From NCBI RefSeq assembly GCF_051201625.1, contig NZ_CP179203.1:682001-746000 (forward strand): a stretch of DNA of 64,000 bases, given 5' to 3'. The first letter of the stretch is position 1. The number at the start of each line of letters is the position of its first letter. The notes under the pieces were generated by a model. It searched no databases. It had not been told where the DNA came from and worked only from the letters and a program-made list of their open reading frames with translations. This DNA is from Shimia sp051201625 (GTDB lineage: Bacteria; Pseudomonadota; Alphaproteobacteria; Rhodobacterales; Rhodobacteraceae). Of this stretch, positions 27,403 through 35,725 are shown piece after piece. The position numbers and the translations under genes were made by a program.

Positions 27403-27412
27403 GGGACCGGAT

Positions 27413-30115
27413 ATGACAGAAATCAGCCGAGTGGCACTTTTTGGCAAGTTAAATTCTCTGGGGTACAAAGCGGTCGAGGGCGCAACTGTTTTTTGCAAGA
27501 TGCGAGGCAATCCATATGTCGAAATTGTTCATTGGATTCATCAAATTCTGAATAATCAGGATAGTGATATTCACAGAATTATTGGGCATTTTGATTTGGA
27601 TGCAGGCAAGATTGCGACGGAAATGACTTCGGCTTTGGATGCTTTGCCTCGAGGGGCCAGCTCAGTTAGTGATTTGTCGTCTCACCTCGAGGATGCAATG
27701 GAACGGGCTTGGGTTTGGGGCTCGCTTCTTTATTCCTCAAATCAGGTGCGCACTGGACATTTAATTTTAGGAATGTTGGAGACGCCAAATCTTAAAAATA
27801 TTCTAAATACAATGTCGCCAACTCTGGCCTCGATTACCCCGGATACGCTGGCTGAGGATTTTCACAGTATAACAAACGGCTCGCCAGAAGATGCGATGCT
27901 ACCAAAGGATGGTTCGATTACAGGTGGCGGTGCAACGCCTGGGGAGGCCTCGGGTGTAATCGCACCGGCTCAGATGGGCAAAGAGGAAGCGTTGGAGCAA
28001 TATTGCACCGACATGACGGAACAGGCGCGCAATGGTGAGATCGATCCAATTGTGGGGCGAGACGAAGAGATTCGACAAATCGTGGATGTTTTGATGCGGC
28101 GTCGCCAAAATAACCCGATTTTAACAGGTGAGGCTGGAGTGGGGAAAACCGCTGTAGTTGAGGGTTTTGCTCTTCGCATAGTACGTGGTGATGTACCACC
28201 TGCCTTGAAGGATGTCCGCCTTCTAATGTTGGACATTGGCCTATTGCAGGCAGGCGCATCTATGAAAGGCGAGTTTGAGAACCGGCTGCGGCAAGTTATT
28301 GACGAAGTCCAGGGCTCCCCCACTCCGATTGTGATGTTTGTCGACGAAACACACACATTAGTTGGCGCTGGTGGTGCGGCTGGGACAGGTGATGCAGCAA
28401 ATCTGCTTAAACCTGCACTGGCCCGCGGAACGCTGCGCACAATCGGGGCAACGACTTGGGCAGAATACAAAAAACACATCGAAAAGGATCCGGCATTGAC
28501 CCGCCGCTTTCAAGTTGTGCATGTCGAAGAGCCTGACATCCCTAAGGCGGTGCTGATGATGCGTGGCATCGCCTCAATGCTGGAGAAACACCATCGCGTC
28601 CAAGTTTTGGATGAGGGCATTGAAGCTGCAGTAACTCTGTCAGCTCGATATATTCCAGCGCGCCAGTTGCCAGACAAATCTGTGAGTTTGTTGGATACAG
28701 CTTGTGCACGTGTAGGGGTCAGCCAACACGCGGTTCCTGCACAAGTCGATGACAGCCAACGCCGTATTGAGGCGTTGGACACAGAACTTGAGATCATCAA
28801 TCGCGATGAAACGGCCGGATATGATGTTAAAGAGCGGCGAGTTGCAATCACTGAAGCCAAAAAAACTGAGGAAGTCAGGCTTGAAGAGCTGTCTGAAAAA
28901 TGGGCTGCTGAGAAGGAGCTTGTTCAAGGAATAATTGATTTGCGCGCGCAACTGCGAGCCGGGGCTCAGCCAGTTGACGGGAGCCCGTCAGACGAAGATC
29001 CCGCGAATCCGATGTCAGACAAAGATCGAGCGGCTCTGATGGATCAACTTAAGAGCAAAAACACTGAATTGGAGACCCTTCAAGGCGACACCCCGTTGAT
29101 AATGCCGATTGTTGATCATCAGGCTGTTGCAAGCGTGGTTGGCGATTGGACCGGTATTCCAGTTGGCCGGATGGTCAAGGATGAAATCGAAACTGTATTG
29201 AAGTTGGAAGAGCATCTTGCCAAGCGTGTCATCGGTCAAGATCACGCCATGAGGATGATTGCCAAACGGATTCAGACGAGTCGCGCAGGGTTGGATAACC
29301 CTTCCAAGCCCATTGGGGTTTTCCTACTTGCTGGGACGTCGGGTGTTGGCAAAACGGAAACCGCACTTGCGCTGGCTGAAGTGCTCTACGGTGGTGAACA
29401 AAATATTATTACTATCAATATGTCTGAGTATCAGGAGGCACATACTGTCAGCAGCCTAAAAGGTGCGCCGCCGGGATACGTTGGGTATGGAGAGGGCGGT
29501 GTGCTCACGGAAGCTGTTCGCCGCAAACCGTATTCGGTCGTCTTGTTAGATGAGGTTGAGAAAGCGCACCCAGATGTTCACGAGATATTCTTTCAGGTTT
29601 TTGATAAGGGCGTGATGGAAGACGGAGAGGGACGTGTGATTGATTTTAAGAATACGTTAATCCTACTGACGTCTAATGCCGGTACAGACATGATCATGGA
29701 TCTCTGCTCTGATCCTGAACTTCTACCTGATCCAGAGGGCATGGCCAAAGCTTTGCGTGAACCGTTATTGCAAGTGTTCCCGCCTGCGCTTTTGGGGCGT
29801 TTGGTATCTATTCCTTATTATCCGCTCAGCCCGGACATGATTGGTAAGATCACTGTCCTTCAACTGAACCGCATTAAAAAACGAGTCGAAGAAGCGCACA
29901 GTGTAAGCTTTGAATACAGCGATGCAGTAGTTGAGCAAATTGTGGACCGTTGCCAAGAGCTAGAGAGCGGTGGCCGGATGATTGATGCAATTGTTACTAA
30001 TACGATGTTGCCTGACATCTCAGCCGAATTTTTGCGGCGGATGATGGAAGGGCAGGAAGTCGCTCGTGTCAAAATTGATGCTGAAAAAGGAGAGTTCAAT
30101 TATGCGTTTGACTGA
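27413..30115 (+). CDS. clpV: TssH (ClpV), AAA+ ATPase that recycles the sheath
   Basis: The 900-residue protein has the ClpV plan: an N-terminal domain (to about residue 160), first ATPase with Walker A GEAGVGKTAVVEG and Walker B VMFVDETHTL, a coiled-coil middle domain, and second ATPase with GTSGVGKTETALALAE, VVLLDEVEKAHPDV and the sensor LTSNAG. ClpV unfolds contracted TssC so that sheath subunits can be reused. It starts 10 bases after tssG and is the last gene before a 650-base stretch of uncertain content. Confidence 0.96.
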   Translation: MTEISRVALFGKLNSLGYKAVEGATVFCKMRGNPYVEIVHWIHQILNNQDSDIHRIIGHFDLDAGKIATEMTSALDALPRGASSVSDLSSHLEDAMERAWVWGSLLYSSNQVRTGHLILGMLETPNLKNILNTMSPTLASITPDTLAEDFHSITNGSPEDAMLPKDGSITGGGATPGEASGVIAPAQMGKEEALEQYCTDMTEQARNGEIDPIVGRDEEIRQIVDVLMRRRQNNPILTGEAGVGKTAVVEGFALRIVRGDVPPALKDVRLLMLDIGLLQAGASMKGEFENRLRQVIDEVQGSPTPIVMFVDETHTLVGAGGAAGTGDAANLLKPALARGTLRTIGATTWAEYKKHIEKDPALTRRFQVVHVEEPDIPKAVLMMRGIASMLEKHHRVQVLDEGIEAAVTLSARYIPARQLPDKSVSLLDTACARVGVSQHAVPAQVDDSQRRIEALDTELEIINRDETAGYDVKERRVAITEAKKTEEVRLEELSEKWAAEKELVQGIIDLRAQLRAGAQPVDGSPSDEDPANPMSDKDRAALMDQLKSKNTELETLQGDTPLIMPIVDHQAVASVVGDWTGIPVGRMVKDEIETVLKLEEHLAKRVIGQDHAMRMIAKRIQTSRAGLDNPSKPIGVFLLAGTSGVGKTETALALAEVLYGGEQNIITINMSEYQEAHTVSSLKGAPPGYVGYGEGGVLTEAVRRKPYSVVLLDEVEKAHPDVHEIFFQVFDKGVMEDGEGRVIDFKNTLILLTSNAGTDMIMDLCSDPELLPDPEGMAKALREPLLQVFPPALLGRLVSIPYYPLSPDMIGKITVLQLNRIKKRVEEAHSVSFEYSDAVVEQIVDRCQELESGGRMIDAIVTNTMLPDISAEFLRRMMEGQEVARVKIDAEKGEFNYAFD

Positions 30116-30268
30116 GGGTAGCTCTATTTTGTGATTTGAATAAATGCGGTCATAGTATTCAAAGAAATCTGCTAAATTTGATGTAAGCAACTGGTCAAGT
30201 CAAAGCGTGCCTGCAGATCCAGTCGTAGACGTCAACAGCTGACCCTCGTGTGTCTGGAGGTGTAAAAA

Positions 30269-30397
30269 ATGACTACTTCAAGTGTGGTTTCGGCTGTTGA
30301 GACATATTTTGCGGATCAAAGTTTTTGGTATGTGAAAATGAGTGTTGGCAAAACTGGAGAGGACAATGGAGGGAGTTGGTATCGAGACACTTGTTGA
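30269..30397 (+). CDS. Possible 42-residue hypothetical protein
   Basis: This short frame starts MTTSSVVSAVETYFADQSFW and ends RDTC. Its main support is the TGGAGG ribosome site at 30255-30260. It has no recognisable domain or membrane segment. It may instead be the N-terminal part of a frameshifted gene that continues in the frame at 30342-30695. Confidence 0.3.
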   Translation: MTTSSVVSAVETYFADQSFWYVKMSVGKTGEDNGGSWYRDTC

Positions 30398-30695
30398 TGT
30401 TTTAAAAATCAATCTGTTCAAACAAAATAGTTTACCAGTGGCATTCGAATGGTTTGTTGCCCGACTCGATTTGTCAAAGCTACTTGATAGCTTCGACCCA
30501 TATTTCGATGATGAAGCCGTTCTCCAAAAAAACGGAATATTGGCTTTTGATCATGTCAGAACCCAAAATAAAAGTTGTCAGAAAGATAACGAATTTAGAG
30601 CACCCGACCTACGTGACGTAACTAAAATTTTGCAAACTGTCAGCTGTCTCTTAAGCTGCGAGATCAAGGACACTAATATTAAAAAATGTTGCTAG
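30342..30695 (+). CDS. Possible 117-residue hypothetical protein or C-terminal part of a broken gene
   Basis: It starts with GTG inside the preceding small frame and has no convincing ribosome site of its own. The residues encoded at about 30370-30540 (GIETLVDVLKINLFKQNSL, then FEWFVARLDLSKLLDSFDPY) look like folded helical protein, while the Lys/Cys-rich tail does not. It could be a small T6SS-associated protein, but no family is recognised and it may not be expressed. Confidence 0.3.
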   Translation: MLAKLERTMEGVGIETLVDVLKINLFKQNSLPVAFEWFVARLDLSKLLDSFDPYFDDEAVLQKNGILAFDHVRTQNKSCQKDNEFRAPDLRDVTKILQTVSCLLSCEIKDTNIKKCC

Positions 30696-30714
30696 GCCCT
30701 CTTACGGGCTTTTG
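30694..30714 (+). terminator. Weak hairpin with T-run before the channel gene
   Basis: GCCC at 30696-30699 pairs with GGGC at 30706-30709 around TCTTAC. A G-U pair and an A-U pair may extend it to about six base pairs, and TTTT follows. It lies 53 bases before the channel start and could limit read-through from clpV. The stem is short, so it may be leaky. Confidence 0.45.
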
Positions 30715-30766
30715 AACATTGGAGAGCTATTCTACCGGTAACAGAGATAAGCCAGATAGGAACACG

Positions 30767-31627
30767 ATGGACCAGAATTCTAAATTACAGCATGATTCAA
30801 CGTTTCGAACCAAATTGCGCGTTACCTTGGAGACTGGTCTCGTACGTAACGGAATCTTGGCTATTATCATCTTCAATGCGGTCACTCTTGGGCTGAGTAC
30901 GTCAGATAAGATTAGCGCACAGTTCGGTGGCCTGCTTGGTGTAATCGATACGATCGTATTGACTATTTTTGTTTTGGAGTTGCTGGCAAAGTTTTATGCT
31001 TACGGCTTTAGCTTCTTCCGAAGTTCCTGGAATATTTTTGATCTTTTTGTCGTGAGTGTGGGTCTTTTGCCCCAAACTGACAGTTTGTCGGCGTTGCGTG
31101 GCTTGCGAGTTATCCGCGCGATGCGTTTGTTATCTGTTGTACCCCAAATGCGAGCCGTGGTTCAGGCCTTGTTGGACGCTCTTCCCGGCATGGGTGCGGT
31201 GATTATCATGTTATCAATAGTCTATTACGTTTTCGCGGTAATGGCGACGATCATGTATGGTGATACTTTTGAAGTTTGGTTTGGCACGTTGGGCCGCTCA
31301 TTGTACTCTCTTTTCCAGATAATGACTTTAGAAAGTTGGTCGATGGGTATCGTCCGACCTGTGATGAATGCATTTCCATATGCTTGGGCTTTCTTTGTGC
31401 CTTTCATCGTCGTAACTGCGTTTTCGGTTCTCAACCTTTTCATCGGTTTGCTGGTCAACACGATGCAGTCTGCTGTGGAGCAAGACACAGAAGCAGAATT
31501 CGAAAAGCTGCAAATTTTGGTTCGAAGTGAGACTGATTTAGTGGATGCCCACGTTCTTGAGCTTCGAGAAGAGGTGCGCGCGTTGCGGGATGAATTACGT
31601 AAAGCGCGGGGGGCTAAGCATGAGTGA
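30767..31627 (+). CDS. Bacterial voltage-gated sodium channel (NaChBac/NavAb type)
   Basis: The ATG at 30767 (ATAGGAA upstream) gives 286 residues, the usual length for this family. Six membrane segments are visible. S4 carries the regularly spaced arginines in RGLRVIRAMRLL. The pore loop has TLESWSM at residues 187-193, identical to the selectivity filter of NavAb and close to TLESWAS of NaChBac, so Na+ selectivity is expected. S6 ends in VLNLFIGLLVNTMQSAVE, and a C-terminal coiled coil follows (LELREEVRALRDELRKA). Its last 8 bases overlap the start of the TssB/TssC fusion gene. A sodium channel inside a T6SS operon is very unusual. Confidence 0.93.
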   Translation: MDQNSKLQHDSTFRTKLRVTLETGLVRNGILAIIIFNAVTLGLSTSDKISAQFGGLLGVIDTIVLTIFVLELLAKFYAYGFSFFRSSWNIFDLFVVSVGLLPQTDSLSALRGLRVIRAMRLLSVVPQMRAVVQALLDALPGMGAVIIMLSIVYYVFAVMATIMYGDTFEVWFGTLGRSLYSLFQIMTLESWSMGIVRPVMNAFPYAWAFFVPFIVVTAFSVLNLFIGLLVNTMQSAVEQDTEAEFEKLQILVRSETDLVDAHVLELREEVRALRDELRKARGAKHE

Positions 31628-34600
31628 CAGCCAGAAATTCTTGTCTAAAAGTCGGGCTCCGCGTGTTCAAATTGAATATGATGTGGAGCTTTATGGAACT
31701 GAAAAAAAAATTCAATTACCTTTCGTGATGGCCGTAATTTCAGATTTGTCTGGCAAAACTCAAAAGCCTTCGGTGGAGGAGAGGCAATTTTTGGAGATCG
31801 ACGCCGACAGTTTCGATGACAGGATGCAAGCGGTGGCACCGACTGCGAAGTTCTCGGTACCCAACACTATGACTGGTGAAGGGTCTATCGCGGTTGATTT
31901 GACCTTTTCCAAAATGTCCGATTTCAACCCCGACGCGATTGCAGCCAAAGTTGATGGTTTGTCGTCATTGCTTGAGGCGCGCCGCCAATTAAGTGACCTA
32001 ATGGCGTATATGGATGGGAAGTCTGGTGCAGAAACGCTCATCGAAAATCTCCTAGCTTCACCCGAACTTCTAAGCGCTTTGGCTGGTGGTCAGGCCAGTT
32101 CTGACGATATGGATGCGGCTTTAGATGCGCTTAAGGCGCAATTACCAAATTTGCCACAGGAATCCACTAACAACACCGACAATGAAACTCTTTCTGCATT
32201 GGCTGCCAGCGCGCGGACAGGGGCTATCTCAGAAAGTTCGATCGGCGACGTTTTGAGTGCAATTGAAGGTTCAAGCGGTGAACAGCAAGAAAATGCACAG
32301 GAAAAAGCCTTAGAAGCGTTACGGCAAGTTACAATGCTCGAAACAGAGCCTGAAGATGAGGCCTCTCGTGCTTTGGAGGGCTTGGTCGCAGTCACACCGG
32401 AAGACATAGTAGTTGGGTCTTCTGAGGACGTGTTGTCAAAAATAGAACGAACAGAAAACACACAGCCTGATGACCTTACAGATGAAATCCTTTTGGCTGC
32501 GGTCACCGAGGTTCCAAACGAAAAAAATGACAAGTCGATTAGTGATGCACTAAATAGCTTGGATATCAGAAAAACAGACGTCGTACCATTATCTGACGAC
32601 ACCGATGCTTTGAGTGAACTGCGCGAATTACCCACCAACGTTACACATGAAGATCAAAGCGCTGAGGATATTTTGGCCTCGCTTGATCCGGTGGAGATTG
32701 GTGGAACGGAAGGCTCGTCACCTGAAGATGTCTTTGGCACAATAGAAGACAGCACGGCAGATTTGTCGAAACCTGAGCCACTTGCCTCTTTACTCAGTGG
32801 TTCGGACACCATTGAAAATGGTGGCGTGCAGGACAGAACTGATGATATTTTAACATCACTTGAAAATGCTGAAACTTCAGCTTCTGAAGATATGGACATT
32901 GAAGATATCCTAGGGTTGCCAGAAAGTGATCCCGATACAGCATTTGAGGGCGACCTCGATGCCACCTTGGGGACAGTTAAAGTGGCTCCCGCAAATTTTC
33001 CCTTTGACCAAGCTGATAAGGCTGACGATATTCTAGCGTCCCTAGAGAAAAACTTAGATGACAGCACTAAGCCGGGTGATGGCCGGGGATCGCAACAAAC
33101 GGCTGCTGAGCAGGCTATTCCGTCAGTGGACAGTCTTGACGATTTGCTGAAGGATATCGAGGCCCTTGATGATCTGGATGAACTCGCCCCGCAAGAGGTA
33201 GATGCGGACCTCAACACAGCGCTTTCTGACTCAAGCCCAAAGGCATTAGATGAACTGTCAGGTTCCTCTGCGCATGCCTCAGATGCAGATGTCGAAGGTC
33301 TGGATGATCTCAATAGTATCTTAGCCGATGCTGGCTTTGAAGAAAGTACTCAGGACACCTTTGTTGCTAGTGATGACTTGGATGCATTGTTGGCTGGGGT
33401 TGAGGAGGATGCGCCTGCCGAACGTCAAAGCCCTGTGAGCACAACGATTGGTCAAGGCGATATCGAAAAATCTAAAAGCAAACCTCAAGCAGTATTTGAT
33501 CAAGAGATTGTCGAGGATTTAGAGTCTGATCTGGAGTCGCTTCTTGCTGACTTAGAAGGCGACGAACCTGAAGCAAGTACAGATATCATCGGGGATTTGG
33601 ACAAAGACACCAAAGGCGACTTGGATGCGCTTATGGCGAATGTTGCCCACGTGGAAACTGTTGCCAGCAAGTCGGAAACCGTAGCAAAACAATCGCCGTT
33701 TGGGACATTATCAGTTCCCCGCCCAGCTCACGAAAATCTTAACCGAAACCGTTTTCGGATGGCCATTTTAGGAGATTTTACAGGGCGTGCCTCGAGGGGA
33801 ATGCGTGAAGTGGGCTCTGACTTGGCAGCCCGCAAACCAATTTTGTTGGATGTGGACACAATAGACGAAGTGATTGAAAGCTTTGCTACTTCGCTGATTT
33901 TACCGATTGGAAAAGATGGGACTGGGATCTCGGTTGAACTGAGTGAATTGGACAATCTTCACCCAGATGAACTTTACGAAAATGTGGAGATGTTTGAGGT
34001 TTTAGCCGGGCTTCGTCAGCAGTTAGACTTGGGGGCAATGGCTGACAAAGTTGTTCAGCAATTGCAAACATGGAGCGAAACCTATGGAAAACCTGTTCGG
34101 GTGCCCAAATTCTCAAGTAGCACCTCAGTGCCCGCAAATCTCAAGCTCAGTGATTTTCAAGCATTAATTGGCGATAATTCGGGTGAAATGACGCCAGCAA
34201 GTCCGACTGACGAATTAATTGCTAGAATTGTTGGGCCGCATGTCATCAAAGCATCAGACGCAGGTGTTGAGGCTATGCGAAAGGCTTTGGAGGAGGCTGC
34301 AAGTTCTGCCATGCGCATGGTACTGCACCACCCAGATTTTCAGGCGATTGAGGCACAATGGCGGTCACTGGATTTGCTGGCGCGCCGTATCGAAACCGAC
34401 AGCAGTCTTGAGATTGTGTTGTATGACGTATCGGCCGAAGAGTTAGCTATGGACTTGGCAGCGCATGAAGAGCTGTCACAATCCGGGCTGTTTCAATTGC
34501 TAACTGATGTGTTGGATGCTGAAGAGGGCGCAGGCGGTTTTTCAGCACTTTTCGGTCTATACACTTTTGAAGAAACACCACCTCATGCTGAGTTATTGTC

Positions 34601-35405
34601 GCGAATTGGTAAGGTTGCGGGGCACGTTGATGCTCCCTTCTTTACGGCTATGACACCGTCATATTTGGAAATTCCTAAAGACGAACGTCATCCTTTGATA
34701 GCCGAAACTTGGAATAAATTGCGGAGTGCGCCTGAAGCAGCCTATCTAGGGCTGGCCTCGCCCCGCTTTCTATTGCGGCAGCCATACGGTTCAAAGTCAG
34801 AGCCAACTTACGAATTCGTTTTTGAAGAGTTCACAGCGCAAGAGGGTTTGTCTGGTATGCTGTGGGCCAATCCAGCGGTGTTAGTTGCAATTTTGTTGGC
34901 TGGCACCTTTAAAAAAGACGGTAAAGAGATGGATTTGGGCAGTCTACTCTCACTTGGTGATATACCGTTTCATTTTGTGACTGATCGATACGGAGATCAA
35001 GTTGCCTTGCCGTGCACGGAGCGAAATCTCACCGAAAATGCGGCTCAGGATACACTTGCTCGTGGTTTCATGCCCGTACTTTCTATTAAAGGGCGTAACG
35101 AAATTCGGCTTGGATCTTTTCGGTCTTTATCGGGCGAGGAGATTGCCGGGCCATGGTCTAAAGGTGGCATAAACGAAGAAACAAGTTCATGTCTCCCGAC
35201 ACTGTCGATTGATATGGAGGTCGACAGTGAAAAAGCGAATTCTGAGACTATTGAAGATGCGAAGTTATTGGAGGGTTTGGAAAGCAACGCTACTGATGAT
35301 CAGTCGTTGGATGATCTTTTAGAGGGCTTTGATGTTGAGTCCCTGGATGGCGATGACGATAATGAGATAGACCCAGAACTGAGTGCTTTGTTGGAAGGAT
35401 TGTGA
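31620..35405 (+). CDS. Giant TssB-acidic linker-TssC-like fusion protein
   Basis: The ATG at 31620 lies within the end of the channel gene and gives 1261 residues. Residues 1-155 are a full VipA domain close to TssB (APRVQIEYDVELYG). Residues of about 160-695 are a very acidic linker with repeated short motifs such as EDILASL, DDILTSL and DDLDALL. A second VipA-like domain covers about 700-830 (RFRMAILGDFTGRA, then KPILLDVDTIDEVI). A VipB-like domain covers about 865-1187 (VLHHPDFQAIEAQWRSLDLL, then RFLLRQPYGSKSEP), and the protein ends in an acidic tail. The C-terminal strand region of true TssC is absent, so it probably does not replace TssC in the sheath. It may regulate or cap the sheath. 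Confidence 0.88.
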   Translation: MSDSQKFLSKSRAPRVQIEYDVELYGTEKKIQLPFVMAVISDLSGKTQKPSVEERQFLEIDADSFDDRMQAVAPTAKFSVPNTMTGEGSIAVDLTFSKMSDFNPDAIAAKVDGLSSLLEARRQLSDLMAYMDGKSGAETLIENLLASPELLSALAGGQASSDDMDAALDALKAQLPNLPQESTNNTDNETLSALAASARTGAISESSIGDVLSAIEGSSGEQQENAQEKALEALRQVTMLETEPEDEASRALEGLVAVTPEDIVVGSSEDVLSKIERTENTQPDDLTDEILLAAVTEVPNEKNDKSISDALNSLDIRKTDVVPLSDDTDALSELRELPTNVTHEDQSAEDILASLDPVEIGGTEGSSPEDVFGTIEDSTADLSKPEPLASLLSGSDTIENGGVQDRTDDILTSLENAETSASEDMDIEDILGLPESDPDTAFEGDLDATLGTVKVAPANFPFDQADKADDILASLEKNLDDSTKPGDGRGSQQTAAEQAIPSVDSLDDLLKDIEALDDLDELAPQEVDADLNTALSDSSPKALDELSGSSAHASDADVEGLDDLNSILADAGFEESTQDTFVASDDLDALLAGVEEDAPAERQSPVSTTIGQGDIEKSKSKPQAVFDQEIVEDLESDLESLLADLEGDEPEASTDIIGDLDKDTKGDLDALMANVAHVETVASKSETVAKQSPFGTLSVPRPAHENLNRNRFRMAILGDFTGRASRGMREVGSDLAARKPILLDVDTIDEVIESFATSLILPIGKDGTGISVELSELDNLHPDELYENVEMFEVLAGLRQQLDLGAMADKVVQQLQTWSETYGKPVRVPKFSSSTSVPANLKLSDFQALIGDNSGEMTPASPTDELIARIVGPHVIKASDAGVEAMRKALEEAASSAMRMVLHHPDFQAIEAQWRSLDLLARRIETDSSLEIVLYDVSAEELAMDLAAHEELSQSGLFQLLTDVLDAEEGAGGFSALFGLYTFEETPPHAELLSRIGKVAGHVDAPFFTAMTPSYLEIPKDERHPLIAETWNKLRSAPEAAYLGLASPRFLLRQPYGSKSEPTYEFVFEEFTAQEGLSGMLWANPAVLVAILLAGTFKKDGKEMDLGSLLSLGDIPFHFVTDRYGDQVALPCTERNLTENAAQDTLARGFMPVLSIKGRNEIRLGSFRSLSGEEIAGPWSKGGINEETSSCLPTLSIDMEVDSEKANSETIEDAKLLEGLESNATDDQSLDDLLEGFDVESLDGDDDNEIDPELSALLEGL

Positions 35406-35713
35406 TGAGCGATACTAAGACTACGATCCAAAAAGAAGGCGTGTATGAAATCGTGTTGATCGGGATCGGTGGCGAAAATTACTATTTGTATCGCGGAGAG
35501 GAGTATCTAAACAAATTGTTGCTTGCAGATGGTGATATTCCACTGCCAGTGCGCTGCATAAATTTTAAGTCAATCATCGAAGCAAAAATTGAGTTGGATG
35601 TGGTTGTTAACGTATCTCAATTTTGGGGTATTCACCCCGACATTGTTGCGCGACTGCGAGATTCAGATAGTCTTGTAGAGACGGGCCCACGGCCGTCAAA
35701 TACACTCCGATAG
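35405..35713 (+). CDS. Small hypothetical T6SS-associated protein
   Basis: The ATG at 35405 overlaps the stop of the fusion gene (TGATG) and has GGAAGG 5 bases upstream; a GTG at 35402 is also possible. It encodes 102 residues (EGVYEIVLIGIGGENYYLYR, then EEYLNKLLLADGDIPLPVRC) that look like a small alpha/beta domain without signal peptide or membrane span. I recognise no family. Overlap with the fusion and the vgrG start 12 bases downstream place it between sheath-like and spike genes, so it may be an adaptor or chaperone. Confidence 0.75.
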   Translation: MSDTKTTIQKEGVYEIVLIGIGGENYYLYRGEEYLNKLLLADGDIPLPVRCINFKSIIEAKIELDVVVNVSQFWGIHPDIVARLRDSDSLVETGPRPSNTLR

Positions 35714-35725
35714 AGGATCTTACGC

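Larger units (their letters stand above)
30116..30766 (+). other. 650-base region between clpV and the channel gene with two overlapping small reading frames
   Basis: This stretch holds no gene I recognise. A 42-codon frame at 30269-30397 has a good ribosome site (TGGAGG, 8 bases from its ATG). It overlaps, in another frame, a 117-codon frame that starts at a GTG at 30342. The two could be one small gene broken by a frameshift, because the second frame looks protein-like at first (VLKINLFKQNSLPVAFEWFV) and then becomes irregular and Lys/Cys-rich. The region is AT-rich compared with its neighbours. It ends in a weak terminator-like hairpin. Confidence 0.45.

Noticed and set aside
32654..33313. 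219-codon Ser-rich minus-strand frame opposite the acidic linker.
   Set aside because: It is the antisense of Asp/Glu codons; the + frame continues unbroken through flanking conserved domains.
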